Below are positions 1-8,942 of a stretch of 64,000 nucleotides of DNA, in pieces. The translations under genes and the position numbers were made by a program. The stretch spans positions 103,646 through 167,645 of the forward strand of contig NZ_JASJNC010000010.1 in assembly GCF_030065545.1 (NCBI RefSeq). The letters run 5' to 3'. A model generated the notes under the pieces. It made no database searches, had not been told where the DNA came from, and saw only the letters and a list, made by a program, of their open reading frames with translations. Source of the DNA: Marinicella marina (lineage in GTDB: Bacteria > Pseudomonadota > Gammaproteobacteria > Xanthomonadales > Marinicellaceae). The first letter of the stretch is position 1. Each line of letters starts with the position of its first letter.

Positions 1-2
1 TT

Positions 3-428
3 CCTTGGGGTGATGTTTCAACCGCCTACCACAACACCCAGATACCAAATATAGAAGTGTATATCCCCGGCTCACCTGGCATGGTGAAACAACTGAAAAG
101 AATGAACTGGTTCAAGCCCATTCTGGGTTTAGGGTTTGTGCAGAATTTCTTGAAAAAGCGGGTTGAGAACAAAGTCAAAGGGCCCGATGAAAAAACCCGC
201 GCCAAACTGAAAACCCATGTATGGGGTGAAGTTAAAAATGCCGCGGGTGAAAGTAAAACATTTCGCATCAAAGTCAATAATGGTTACGAAGTGACTGCCG
301 ATGGCGCGGTATATGTCGCCAATGCGCTTTTGGGCAGGCGCGCGGGCGCTTCTGGCTACCACACACCCAGTATGTTGTTGGGTGCTGATTTGATCGAGAA
401 ACTGCCAGGGACTGAGTTGCTCAAGTGA
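3..428 (+). CDS. Saccharopine dehydrogenase-like (trans-acting enoyl reductase type) protein, C-terminal part
   Basis: The gene enters from the left edge, and its reading frame is open from base 3, so only the last ~141 residues are visible. The first visible residues (PWGDVSTAYH, then IPNIEVY) and the later segment around ASGYHTPS resemble the C-terminal region of saccharopine-dehydrogenase-like NAD(P)-binding oxidoreductases. Many of these are annotated as trans-acting enoyl reductases. The N-terminal Rossmann domain, which would confirm the family, lies outside the window. The next gene starts about 58 bases downstream on the same strand. The family call is from recalled similarity and the substrate is unknown. 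Confidence 0.6.
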   Translation, partial: PWGDVSTAYHNTQIPNIEVYIPGSPGMVKQLKRMNWFKPILGLGFVQNFLKKRVENKVKGPDEKTRAKLKTHVWGEVKNAAGESKTFRIKVNNGYEVTADGAVYVANALLGRRAGASGYHTPSMLLGADLIEKLPGTELLK

Positions 429-486
429 TACAAGAAAAATAGCTGGCAATTTGCTAGAATGTCTATCCATTAGATTAAGGGATTGA

Positions 487-2043
487 GTGATGAAATTATT
501 ATTGGCTATTTTACTGTTGGCGTTTTTCAACTTGGCTCATTCTGCTTTGAAACCAGCAGATGGCTTCTGGCGCAGCACCGATGACCCTGATATCGGCTCG
601 GGTTTTGTGTTGTTAACCCAAGGTGATATCACCTTGCTCAGTGTCTATACATACTCTGCTGAAGGGCAGCCTAAATGGTATATCGCAGCTGGACAAGTTG
701 ATGAGAATGGATTGTTTTCGGCAGAACTCAGAGAGAACATGAACGGCAGTTACATCCTTTCTGAGAATCCACAATCGGCGGAGTTTTCAGCTGATTTTCG
801 ACAGCTGGAGATTTATTTTGAAGGCTCTGAAACAGCCCGTTTTTCCATTGATGGCAGTGAAAATAAATCCATGCAACCACTCACATTTGGACATGCATTC
901 TGGCCAACGGAGCACCACAATTTATATGATGGCAGTAGTTACTCAGTCCCAGACCCGGTTGGAAATTGGGCTTTCGGTCAATTGACTGGTCAAGAGTCTT
1001 TCATCTTGTCATTGGCGGCAGATGCAAGCACATCAGAGGGTGTTTTCATTCAACGCACCTATACCAGCACGCATGGCAGCAGTGCCGGATGGGTTTTGAG
1101 CTGTCCCTATCAATTTTTGCCAAACACCTTGCCAGCTGCGCAATCATTCTGTGTCTTGGATCGCAGTGTTGATGAGCTGCCGTCATTGAAAGTTGATTTT
1201 GCCGAGCTAGGCAATGAAGCCATGGTGCTGAAAACTGATCAAGATGATAACCCCTTTCTGGGTAAACGAATTAATTACGGTAACACATTAAAACCCAGTG
1301 ATGGCCATTGGCGAGCAGAAGATGATCCAGAGGTTGGCAGTGGGTTGGTGATGACGACACAAGGTGATATAACTGTGGTTGTGATTTATAGTTACGATGA
1401 ACAAGGTTTACCAAGTTGGGAAATTGCCAGTGGCAGCTTTGATGCCAGTGGTTTGTTTCAAACAACATTAAGAAGTGCTTCAGGTGGTTCGCCAATAGAA
1501 AGTGACAGCAAAGTCACTGCGGCCTTCACTGCGGTTGAAAAAAGCTTAACCATTCAATTGTTAGGCACAGAACTGGCTACATTCAGTATTGACGGCTCTG
1601 CGCCAAAACACATTCAAACCATCAATTTTGGTAGGCCCAGTTTAAAAACTGAAAACTATCAGGTTGCTGGCACTGATTATGAGTTTCCCTCACCTCAAGG
1701 CCGCTGGTTATTTTATACCAGAGGCAATGAACTGAGCTCTGCGATGAATCTTGATTTGACCAGTGAGGCATCTGACTTTGGGCCTGGGGTGTTGCAGTTC
1801 GAGGGAGTCTTTAATACCTCTGGCGGCTATTTGACGCCTTACGGTGTGAGGTTGATCTGTCAACTGGCCTTTGATGGTTCATCAAGAGATTTTTGCGGGG
1901 GTGCCTATTTGGGCGGCGATTACATGCAGTCATTGCATGCAAAATACAGCAATTTTGGCCACAAAAAAATCACCTTGACCTCTGGTGAAGAGCCCTTTCC
2001 GAATGAGGAAAATCATTACTATGAACTGATTCGTCTGGACTGA
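487..2043 (+). CDS. Secreted protein with duplicated DDPxxGSG-type module (paralogue 1 of 3)
   Basis: This 518-residue protein has a clear signal peptide of about 19 residues (hydrophobic core LLLAILLLAFF). It contains two copies of a ~120-residue module, at roughly residues 20-150 and 263-385. Each copy starts with a P-x-D-G-x-W-R-x-x-D-D-P-x-x-G-S-G signature, continues with TQGDIT and a YSYDEQG-type strand, and ends with a FSIDGS...FG block. Each module is followed by a divergent ~100-130-residue segment containing cysteines. An AGGGA-type ribosome binding site precedes the start. I do not know a function. The module resembles beta-rich repeats found in many secreted proteobacterial proteins. 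Two related genes follow directly on the same strand. Confidence 0.75.
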   Translation: MMKLLLAILLLAFFNLAHSALKPADGFWRSTDDPDIGSGFVLLTQGDITLLSVYTYSAEGQPKWYIAAGQVDENGLFSAELRENMNGSYILSENPQSAEFSADFRQLEIYFEGSETARFSIDGSENKSMQPLTFGHAFWPTEHHNLYDGSSYSVPDPVGNWAFGQLTGQESFILSLAADASTSEGVFIQRTYTSTHGSSAGWVLSCPYQFLPNTLPAAQSFCVLDRSVDELPSLKVDFAELGNEAMVLKTDQDDNPFLGKRINYGNTLKPSDGHWRAEDDPEVGSGLVMTTQGDITVVVIYSYDEQGLPSWEIASGSFDASGLFQTTLRSASGGSPIESDSKVTAAFTAVEKSLTIQLLGTELATFSIDGSAPKHIQTINFGRPSLKTENYQVAGTDYEFPSPQGRWLFYTRGNELSSAMNLDLTSEASDFGPGVLQFEGVFNTSGGYLTPYGVRLICQLAFDGSSRDFCGGAYLGGDYMQSLHAKYSNFGHKKITLTSGEEPFPNEENHYYELIRLD

Positions 2044-2084
2044 AAAGTCAACCAGACAACCAGTTGATAAAGGAGAAATTAACA

Positions 2085-3632
2085 ATGAAATGTACGCTGT
2101 TTTGTTTTCTGTTCATGTTATGCCCTTTTGCGATGGCTGAAATCACTCCAGCTGATGGTTTGTGGACCACTGAGGATGACCCCGCCATTGGCAGCGGCTT
2201 GATGTTGACCACCCAAAACGGTACCACATTGATCAGTGTCTTTACCTATGATGATACCGGGCAAAATGTTTGGTACATTGGTTCGGGTGTGGTTGATGAG
2301 GCGGGTGTGTTAGAAGTAGAACTGCGTCAAACAGAAAATGGCCAAAACCTGTTGTTAGAAAATCCACAATCTGCATCATTTCTTGCCACTGAAAAACGGT
2401 TAAGATTGGTTTTTACAGGCAGCCAATTAGCCACAATGGAAATCGATGGGTCCGAACCCAAACTGATTCGATCCAATCATTTTGGTATCAGTGCCAGCAA
2501 CAGCGTGCCTAACCCAATTGGCAAATGGGTGATAGCCAGTGCAGAAAATAATTCATCTTATGTGTTGGATATTGAACCTGGAGTCACTGTGTCACCGGGT
2601 ATCCGACCACCAGCCTTTCCCGTTAACTATCAAAGCATTCACCCACAAACTTCAGGTTGGGGAATTTATTGTGTGGACGTCAGCAGTAACCTTTCGGGCA
2701 ATAATTATTGTGTGTTTTCTCCAGATCAGGCCAGTGATTTGAATGATTTGATTGTATTTGACAATGATTTAGGGGCCAAACAAATGCAACTAACACGAAA
2801 TTTTTCAGATGGTAGTGCCAGCCAAGTCTACCAGGCTTTTCGCCTCAGTGATGACCGTCGATTGTTGCCTAACGATGGTCACTGGCGACCAGCCGATGAC
2901 CCTGAAAACGGCAGTGGTTTGGTGCTGCGTACTCAAGGTGATTACACTGTTGTTGTGGTTTATAGCTATGACGAACAGGGTAAGCCGAAGTGGCAGAATG
3001 CGGCGGGTCAGTTCGATGAAAACGGTCGAATGGTTGCCGAGCTGGTTTCGCCCAATGACGGCACAGCGATTGAAAGCGAAACACCGCAAAGTGCTGCTTT
3101 TGAGGGGCAACCTCAAACGCTGGAAATTCAACTTGAGGGCTTGGAGTTGGCGACATTCAGTATTGATGGGTCTGAGCCCAAGTACATGCAGAACTATAAT
3201 TTTGGTGGTGATAACAATGCCACCGAACATTTCGAAGTCAATGGAGAGCCTTTTCAATTTCCCTACCCAAGAACTCATGGGGTTTTAGTTAACCAAAATA
3301 CAGCTTTCACGGGTTCTCAAGTGTTCTCTCTGGCTGATTCAAGGGCTGTCATTTCGCCAATACCACCGACTTTCCCTTTCTTATTATATTCGGCTACTTT
3401 GGAAGACAGTTTCATATCAGCCATTGAGTATTTTACCTTCAATTGTGAAACTGTGATATTCGAAGAATTGATTTCACCAGATTGTTATGGCCAGATGACT
3501 GATTTGGGCCAAGAAAAATTCACCAAGGTATATTTCGAAGATTTAGGTGTGAATCAATTTCGCATGTATTTCGATGCGGATGAGGCACCGGACAGGAATG
3601 CAAACTTTTTACAGATGTTTATGCTGCAATGA
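2085..3632 (+). CDS. Secreted protein with duplicated DDPxxGSG-type module (paralogue 2 of 3)
   Basis: This 515-residue protein has the same layout as the preceding gene: signal peptide, module, variable segment, module, variable segment. I chose the ATG at 2085 over an in-frame ATG at 2064. It follows an AAGGAG site at a sensible distance and starts directly with a signal peptide (MKCTLFCFLF). The N-terminal module is almost identical to that of the third paralogue (TTEDDPAIGSGLMLTTQNG in both). The C-terminal module also matches the third paralogue closely, while the segments between modules are unrelated. Its stop codon overlaps the next start in an ATGA arrangement, so the two are translationally coupled. 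Function is unknown. Confidence 0.75.
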   Translation: MKCTLFCFLFMLCPFAMAEITPADGLWTTEDDPAIGSGLMLTTQNGTTLISVFTYDDTGQNVWYIGSGVVDEAGVLEVELRQTENGQNLLLENPQSASFLATEKRLRLVFTGSQLATMEIDGSEPKLIRSNHFGISASNSVPNPIGKWVIASAENNSSYVLDIEPGVTVSPGIRPPAFPVNYQSIHPQTSGWGIYCVDVSSNLSGNNYCVFSPDQASDLNDLIVFDNDLGAKQMQLTRNFSDGSASQVYQAFRLSDDRRLLPNDGHWRPADDPENGSGLVLRTQGDYTVVVVYSYDEQGKPKWQNAAGQFDENGRMVAELVSPNDGTAIESETPQSAAFEGQPQTLEIQLEGLELATFSIDGSEPKYMQNYNFGGDNNATEHFEVNGEPFQFPYPRTHGVLVNQNTAFTGSQVFSLADSRAVISPIPPTFPFLLYSATLEDSFISAIEYFTFNCETVIFEELISPDCYGQMTDLGQEKFTKVYFEDLGVNQFRMYFDADEAPDRNANFLQMFMLQ

Positions 3633-5230
3633 AAAAAATCTTCTGCATTGGGCTATTTTTGATAAGCGTCCTTCTACAAGCTCAAACACGCCCAGCCGAT
3701 GGCCTTTGGACCACTGAAGATGACCCGGCGATTGGCAGTGGCTTGATGTTGACCACTCAAAATGGTGTCACGTTGATCAGTGTCTTTTCCTATGATGATA
3801 GCGGGCAGAATGTTTGGTACATTGGCTCGGGTGTGGTTGATGAGGCGGGTGTGTTAGAGGTAGAACTAAGTCAAACAGAAAACGGCCAGAATCTGCTGCT
3901 AGATAATCCACAAGCGGCATTCTTTGCAAATGAGACCAGCAGTTTAAGGCTTGAGTTTCAAGGCAGTCAATTGGCGACCATGCAGATTGATGAATCAGAA
4001 CAAAAAAACATTCAGGCAAACCATTTTGGCACAACTTCTACATTTGATTTTCCAGATTTAACCGGTAAGTGGGTGTTAGCAAATAAAAATATTGGTGATT
4101 CATATTTGTTGAATTTTGGTGAAGCTCAATTAAACCCAGGCAGTATTGGTGCTTTGCCTTTTTTAGATGTCAGTTTTGTTAGCAGTCACCCAAGCACTCA
4201 AAACTGGCAAATGGAATGTGTCGTTATTAGTGATCAATCAAGTCCCTCTTCATGCAAGTTAGTTAATACAATTGAAGATATACAAGACTTATTTGTCAGT
4301 GCCTCTGACATAGGAACAAATGTTTTGACTTTAAAATCATTTGGTGGTGAACCAAAATACCAAGCTTTTCGCCTCAAAAATGATCGTCGCTTGCAACCCA
4401 ATGACGGTCATTGGCGGCCAGCCGATGACCCTAAAAACGGCAGTGGTTTGGTGCTGCGTACGCAGGGAGAATACACCGTGGTTATTATTTACAGCTACGA
4501 TGAAAATGGCAAGCCGAAGTGGCAAAACGCGGCGGGTCAGTTTGATGAAAACGGGCTGATGGTTGCCGAGTTGGTTTCGCCCAATAACGGCACAGCGATT
4601 GAAAGTGAGACGCCACAAAGTGCTGCTTTTGAAGGGCAGCCTCAAACGCTGGAAATTCAACTTGAGGGCTTGGAGTTGGCGACGTTCAGTATAGATGGTT
4701 CAGAACCGAAGTATATGCAGAACTATAATTTTGGGGTGGAATTGTTTGAAACAAAAATTTTTCAACCTACGCTTAAACCTTATGCATTTCCTGCCCAATT
4801 TGGTCAGTGGGTTCTGGTGGATACTGAGAGATCAATTTCATCAGTTTGGAATATCTTTGCTGATTACCCTAATGGATGTCAGAGTCCGCCCAATCCTATG
4901 TATTTTGATTCTGTTGTCTATTCTAATGGTTTTTCTTGTTCTCCCCGGCCTGAACCAATATTTGAAAATCAATATTTTAATGTTTCGATAAATTGTATTA
5001 AAAGCTTCGTTCCAGTACCTGGTCTGGTATATCCAGATTATGACTTTTGCTATGGAACTAGTTTTTCAGCAAATGAAAATGAAAGAAACCTGAAAATCAA
5101 TTTTTCTGACATGGGTTTTAAAAAGTTTAGATTTTATACTGGCACAACAGATGACTCAATTTCATATTTTGACTCATTTTTTGATATTGACCGAAGCTCG
5201 CCAATGTTTCAATTGTTTAGATTAGAGTGA
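3629..5230 (+). CDS. Secreted protein with duplicated DDPxxGSG-type module (paralogue 3 of 3)
   Basis: This 533-residue protein starts inside the stop codon of paralogue 2 (ATGA overlap). It has a short signal peptide ending near LLQAQT. Modules lie at about residues 20-140 and 255-375. The second module is close to 90 percent identical by eye at the nucleotide level to that of paralogue 2. The intervening and C-terminal segments are not alike and are visibly more AT-rich after about position 4740. The C-terminal segment has several cysteines, which fits an exported disulfide-bonded protein. It converges with the tetR-type gene, with no clear terminator between them. Function is unknown. Confidence 0.75.
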   Translation: MKKIFCIGLFLISVLLQAQTRPADGLWTTEDDPAIGSGLMLTTQNGVTLISVFSYDDSGQNVWYIGSGVVDEAGVLEVELSQTENGQNLLLDNPQAAFFANETSSLRLEFQGSQLATMQIDESEQKNIQANHFGTTSTFDFPDLTGKWVLANKNIGDSYLLNFGEAQLNPGSIGALPFLDVSFVSSHPSTQNWQMECVVISDQSSPSSCKLVNTIEDIQDLFVSASDIGTNVLTLKSFGGEPKYQAFRLKNDRRLQPNDGHWRPADDPKNGSGLVLRTQGEYTVVIIYSYDENGKPKWQNAAGQFDENGLMVAELVSPNNGTAIESETPQSAAFEGQPQTLEIQLEGLELATFSIDGSEPKYMQNYNFGVELFETKIFQPTLKPYAFPAQFGQWVLVDTERSISSVWNIFADYPNGCQSPPNPMYFDSVVYSNGFSCSPRPEPIFENQYFNVSINCIKSFVPVPGLVYPDYDFCYGTSFSANENERNLKINFSDMGFKKFRFYTGTTDDSISYFDSFFDIDRSSPMFQLFRLE

Positions 5231-5242
5231 GCTAGAATGACT

Positions 5243-5869
5243 TTAAGATAAAAATTCTTCAGACAGTTCGTCCAAAAATTGTCGGGTTTTCTCATCCAGG
5301 AATGGTGTGATCATTTGCAGGATGTGAAAAATACCATGTGACAGTTTCTTCTGTTCATCGAAACTGTCATCAAAAATAGCCACTGAATAGTTCAGCCAGA
5401 AGGTTGAGGTCAGGGCAATCTGGTCAGCCAGATTGGCAGTGGTTCGCTGGTCTGCTTTGATGATGCCTTCAGTCCGCAGCTGTTCCAGTATGCGCAAAGC
5501 CGTTTGTGACTTCATCGCCAGGATATGACGAAAATGCCTTTTGAGAAACTCAATCCGATTCATCAACTGAATTAAATTTCGGTAGAGGAAGCGGTATTCA
5601 ACAATCACTTCAAACACCATGTTGAGGTACAGCCACATGTCCTTCATCGACGCATGGTTCAACTCAGAAGATTCTAAGACTGATTTGATTTTGGCCTCAT
5701 ATTGCAGAAAAATCTGCCAGATGATGTCGTCTTTGCTTTTGTAGTGGTAGTAGAGGTTACCCGGACTGATGTCCATCTCATCAGCAATGTGATTGGTGGT
5801 TACATTGGGCTCTCCTTCCTCGTTGAAGAGGACCAATGCGGTGGCCAGTATACGTTCCTTGGTTTTCAT
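5243..5869 (-). CDS. TetR/AcrR family transcriptional regulator
   Basis: This 208-residue protein has an N-terminal TetR helix-turn-helix at about residues 5-50. It shows the typical pattern RILATALVLFNEEG, then TTNHIADEMDISPGNLYYHY and KSKDDI. The remaining all-helical region is the ligand-binding and dimerisation domain. The gene lies 21 bases downstream of the acyl-CoA-binding protein gene on the same strand and is probably cotranscribed with it. Both are divergent from a fatty acyl reductase. This context suggests a sensor of an acyl-CoA or similar lipid that controls the divergon, which is inference. A near-palindrome at 6182-6208 is the likely operator. Confidence 0.85.
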   Translation of the reverse strand: MKTKERILATALVLFNEEGEPNVTTNHIADEMDISPGNLYYHYKSKDDIIWQIFLQYEAKIKSVLESSELNHASMKDMWLYLNMVFEVIVEYRFLYRNLIQLMNRIEFLKRHFRHILAMKSQTALRILEQLRTEGIIKADQRTTANLADQIALTSTFWLNYSVAIFDDSFDEQKKLSHGIFHILQMITPFLDEKTRQFLDELSEEFLS

Positions 5870-5890
5870 TGTTTATTGAATGAAACCCAA

Positions 5891-6148
5891 TCAAGCAGAC
5901 AGTTTATTAACTAGGTCGATGTATTGTTGTTTTGCTTCTTCGCTGTCAGTGCCTTTTACTTTTTCCCAAGCTTCGTATTTAGCGGCGCCAACAAAATCAA
6001 AAAAACCTGGTTTATCACCTTGAACATCACCCACTGAACCCTGTTTATATAGCGCATAAAGCTTTAACATGGTAGCGTCATCGGGTCGTTGGCTTAATTT
6101 TTTTACGTCTATCTGTGCATTCTCAAATGCATCATTTAATTCAGTCAT
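5891..6148 (-). CDS. Acyl-CoA-binding protein
   Basis: This small cytoplasmic four-helix protein binds long-chain acyl-CoA esters. The sequence shows the family landmarks: DVKKLSQRPDD, LKLYALYKQGSVGDV, and the FDFVGAAKYEAWEKVKG stretch with conserved Tyr, Lys and Trp. I chose the start at 6148 (85 residues), which matches the usual family length. A longer form starting at 6178 adds ten residues, but it would begin at or before the likely transcription start of the promoter read on this strand (-35-like TTGACC at 6203-6208, -10-like TCAAAT at 6180-6185). The gene is divergent from the fatty acyl reductase, suggesting it supplies or buffers acyl-CoA for that enzyme. Confidence 0.88.
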   Translation of the reverse strand: MTELNDAFENAQIDVKKLSQRPDDATMLKLYALYKQGSVGDVQGDKPGFFDFVGAAKYEAWEKVKGTDSEEAKQQYIDLVNKLSA

Positions 6149-6181
6149 GGTATGATAATCAAAAAATTGAATACTCATTAT

Positions 6182-6208
6182 TTGACACGATTTTTATAAA
6201 TCGGTCAA
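6182..6208. promoter_or_regulatory. Near-palindromic operator with divergent promoter elements
   Basis: The 51-base divergent gap contains CGATTT (6188-6193), a 4-base spacer and AAATCG (6198-6203). This core is flanked by TTGAC on the left and GTCAA on the right, offset by one base. TTGACA at 6182-6187 and TTGACC read on the minus strand at 6203-6208 can serve as -35 boxes of opposed promoters, so a bound dimer would block both. The size and symmetry fit a TetR-type operator. Assignment to the adjacent regulator is inferred. Confidence 0.5.
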
Positions 6209-6229
6209 TCAAAACACGGGAGAAAATTA

Positions 6230-8215
6230 ATGTCATATTTCATTACGGGTGCCACAGGCTTTCTGGGTAGACACTTGTTAGAGAAACTTTTTGCACGCAC
6301 GGGTCACATTTACCTGTTGGTTCGCTCAGGTTCTAAAACCAAATTGAAGAAAATGTTAGAAGAGATGGATGCGCCGATGAAGCGCATCGATATGATCACT
6401 GGTGACTTGACTAAAAACAGTTTGGGTGTGAGTAAAAAGAACAGAGACATGATGAAAGGCAAAATCAAGCACTTTTATCATTTGGCAGCGATATATGACA
6501 TGAAAGCGGGTTTGGACGAGCAGATGGCAGCCAATGTGGATGGTACTTCGCATGCGGTACATCTGGCTGAAGCCATCAATGCCAAATGCTTCCATCACGT
6601 TTCTTCAATTGCCGCTGCTGGTATGTATCCTGGGGTATTCAGAGAGGACATGTTTGAGGAGGCAGAGGAATTGGATCATCCTTACTTCAAAACCAAGCAC
6701 GAATCAGAAGGCGTGGTCAGGCACACATGTCAGATTCCATACCGAATTTATCGTCCGGCGATGGTGTTGGGTCATTCTAAAACCGGAGAAATTGATAAGA
6801 TTGATGGGCCGTACTATTTTTTCAAACTCATCCAAAAAATGCGTAATGTTTTTCCAAAATGGATGCCGATGATGGGTGTTGAAGGTGGGCGGTTAAATAT
6901 GGTGCCGGTAGATTATGTGGTTGATGTGTTGGATCACATTTCGCATCAGAAAGGTTTAGACGGTGGCTGCTTTCATATCACCGATTCAAATCCCAAGCGC
7001 ATCGGTAATGTATTGAATATTTTTGCGGAAGCAGCTAATGCGCCGCAGATGAACATGCGTGTGGATGCAAGAATTTTTAATTTTATTCCAGGTGCTGTGA
7101 AACAAGGATTGATGATGCTGTCACCGGTTAAGCGCATTCGCTCACAAGTATTTAAAGATTTGGGAATTCCACCAGGCATCCTGACATTCATCAATTATCC
7201 AACTCGATTTGATGACCGTGAAACACAAAAAGCCCTGAAAGGGTCAGGTATTAAATTACCTAAGCTGAAGAAATACGCTTGGCGTTTGTGGGATTATTGG
7301 GAGAGAAATCTGGATCCGGACTTGTTCATAGACAAGTCCCTCACAGGACGCGTTAAAGACAAACGCGTCATGGTCACTGGTGCCACTTCTGGCATTGGTT
7401 TGGCTGTGGCTGAAATGTTGGCTGATGCTGGTGCCCATTTGATTATTGTGGCTCGTGGACAAGAAAAATTAGATGAAACTGCCAAAGCCTTGAAAAAGCG
7501 GGGCGCAAAAGTGTCTTCTTACACCGCGGACATAGCCAATGAAAAATCGGCCAACAAGCTGGTTAAGGAAGTGCTCAAAGATTTAGGCGGTGTGGATATA
7601 TTAGTGAATAATGCTGGACGCTCAATCCGTCGCTCAATCGCTTTATCATACGATCGTTTTCATGATTTCGAACGCACCATGGATTTGAATTACTTTGGTT
7701 CATTGCGCCTGATTATGGGCTTTTTGCCTGGAATGAGTGAGCGAAGATCCGGACATGTGATTAACATCTCATCGATTGGGGTACTGACCAATGCGCCAAG
7801 ATTTTCTGCTTATGTGGCTTCAAAAGCAGCATTGGATGCATTTTCTCGATGTGCTGCGGCTGAGTATAATGACCTCAATGTGGCGTTCACCACCATTAAT
7901 ATGCCGTTGGTAAGAACCCCTATGATTGCGCCAACAAAAATGTACAACAACGTGCCGACCATTTCACCTGAAGAGTCAGCGCTTTTCATCAAAGATGCCA
8001 TCATCAGACGTCCGCAAAGGGTCGCTACACGTTTGGGTATTTTTGCCCAAGTAATGCATGCGGTGGCGCCAAAATCAATGGAAGTGATGATGAACACGGC
8101 TTTCAATATGTTCCCGGATTCGGCAGCAGCCAGAGGTGAAAAAGGTGGCGCACCAAGAGAGGTGTCACCAGAGCAGATGGCGTTTGCCAGTTTGATGCGT
8201 GGTGTCCACTGGTAA
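6230..8215 (+). CDS. Two-domain fatty acyl-CoA reductase (fatty alcohol forming)
   Basis: This 661-residue enzyme has the length and layout of the bacterial fatty acyl-CoA/aldehyde reductases known from Marinobacter, which reduce acyl-CoA to fatty alcohol for wax esters. The N-terminal half is an extended SDR domain: GATGFLG at residues 7-13, the HVSSIAAAG segment, and the YFKTKHESE active-site region. The C-terminal half from about residue 370 is a classical SDR domain with TGATSGIG, NNAGRS and YVASK. The join contains INYPTRFD and WDYWERNLDPDLF, which are characteristic of this family. A GGGAG ribosome binding site precedes the start. No wax synthase is visible in the window. Substrate chain length cannot be read from sequence. 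Confidence 0.88.
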   Translation: MSYFITGATGFLGRHLLEKLFARTGHIYLLVRSGSKTKLKKMLEEMDAPMKRIDMITGDLTKNSLGVSKKNRDMMKGKIKHFYHLAAIYDMKAGLDEQMAANVDGTSHAVHLAEAINAKCFHHVSSIAAAGMYPGVFREDMFEEAEELDHPYFKTKHESEGVVRHTCQIPYRIYRPAMVLGHSKTGEIDKIDGPYYFFKLIQKMRNVFPKWMPMMGVEGGRLNMVPVDYVVDVLDHISHQKGLDGGCFHITDSNPKRIGNVLNIFAEAANAPQMNMRVDARIFNFIPGAVKQGLMMLSPVKRIRSQVFKDLGIPPGILTFINYPTRFDDRETQKALKGSGIKLPKLKKYAWRLWDYWERNLDPDLFIDKSLTGRVKDKRVMVTGATSGIGLAVAEMLADAGAHLIIVARGQEKLDETAKALKKRGAKVSSYTADIANEKSANKLVKEVLKDLGGVDILVNNAGRSIRRSIALSYDRFHDFERTMDLNYFGSLRLIMGFLPGMSERRSGHVINISSIGVLTNAPRFSAYVASKAALDAFSRCAAAEYNDLNVAFTTINMPLVRTPMIAPTKMYNNVPTISPEESALFIKDAIIRRPQRVATRLGIFAQVMHAVAPKSMEVMMNTAFNMFPDSAAARGEKGGAPREVSPEQMAFASLMRGVHW

Positions 8216-8234
8216 CAACAAAAGTTTGAAATAG

Positions 8235-8275
8235 AATCTGTAAAGTTAATCGCTGGTTTTCTTTACAGATTTTTT
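8235..8275 (+). terminator. Rho-independent terminator after the acyl reductase gene
   Basis: A perfect 11-base-pair stem (AATCTGTAAAG at 8235-8245 with CTTTACAGATT at 8261-8271) is followed by a run of T. It lies 20 bases after the stop codon and separates the lipid gene from the envelope operon. Confidence 0.85.
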
Positions 8276-8333
8276 CTTTCAGTGTCTATACAATACACAG
8301 CAATTGAGTGTGCGATAAATAGGAGTATGTTGA

Positions 8334-8942
8334 GTGTTTGAAATTGTCAGTAGCGGCGGTGTGGTGATGATCTTTTTGTTGGTCTTAATGGCCTTGGCCA
8401 TGATGATTGTTGGCGAAAGGTTTTGGTCGCTGCGAGATAAGGAAATCATTCCCAAAGAATTGCCGGCTCAAGTCATAGACTGGTCAAAGAAGAAGCATTT
8501 AGATCATAAACACATCGATCAATTGGCCGCCACCTCACCTTTGGGTCATTTGATGGCGGTGGCATTGCGCAAGCGCGATGAAACCAGAGAGCAAATCATA
8601 GAAGCCGTTGAGGATGCTGGTCGCCATTTATCACACCAGTTAGAAAAGCCACTCAATTGGCTCCATGCCATTGGTGAAGTGGCACCCTTGTTGGGGCTGT
8701 TGGGGACCGTCATAGGTATGATGAAGGTGTTTGCTAACATCATGGAATTTGGGGTTGGTAATGCCAACCAACTGGCTGGCGGTATATCACAAGCTTTAAC
8801 CACCACAGCTGCTGGCCTCATAGTGGCTATCCCAGCAGTGCTGTTTTATCGTCACTTTAAGAACAAAATATCTGACCAAACCATTGTTATGGAACAACAA
8901 GTGATGCAACTCATTGATTCAATCAGCCAAGAGAAGTCATGA
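8334..8942 (+). CDS. exbB: ExbB/TolQ/MotA-type proton channel protein
   Basis: This 202-residue inner-membrane protein has a first membrane helix at about residues 10-27. Two more lie around 110-135 and 150-175, separated by a cytoplasmic loop, as in ExbB/TolQ. The segment from GEVAPLLGLLGTVIGM through GGISQALTTTAAGLIVAIPA is the conserved MotA/TolQ/ExbB signature. The start is GTG at 8334, with AGGAG eight bases upstream; an ATG at 8327 runs straight into a stop. It overlaps exbD by four bases. With ExbD it forms a proton-driven motor, and location upstream of msbA-lpxK is a common arrangement. The exact partner (TonB or another transducer) is not shown here. Confidence 0.9.
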   Translation: MFEIVSSGGVVMIFLLVLMALAMMIVGERFWSLRDKEIIPKELPAQVIDWSKKKHLDHKHIDQLAATSPLGHLMAVALRKRDETREQIIEAVEDAGRHLSHQLEKPLNWLHAIGEVAPLLGLLGTVIGMMKVFANIMEFGVGNANQLAGGISQALTTTAAGLIVAIPAVLFYRHFKNKISDQTIVMEQQVMQLIDSISQEKS

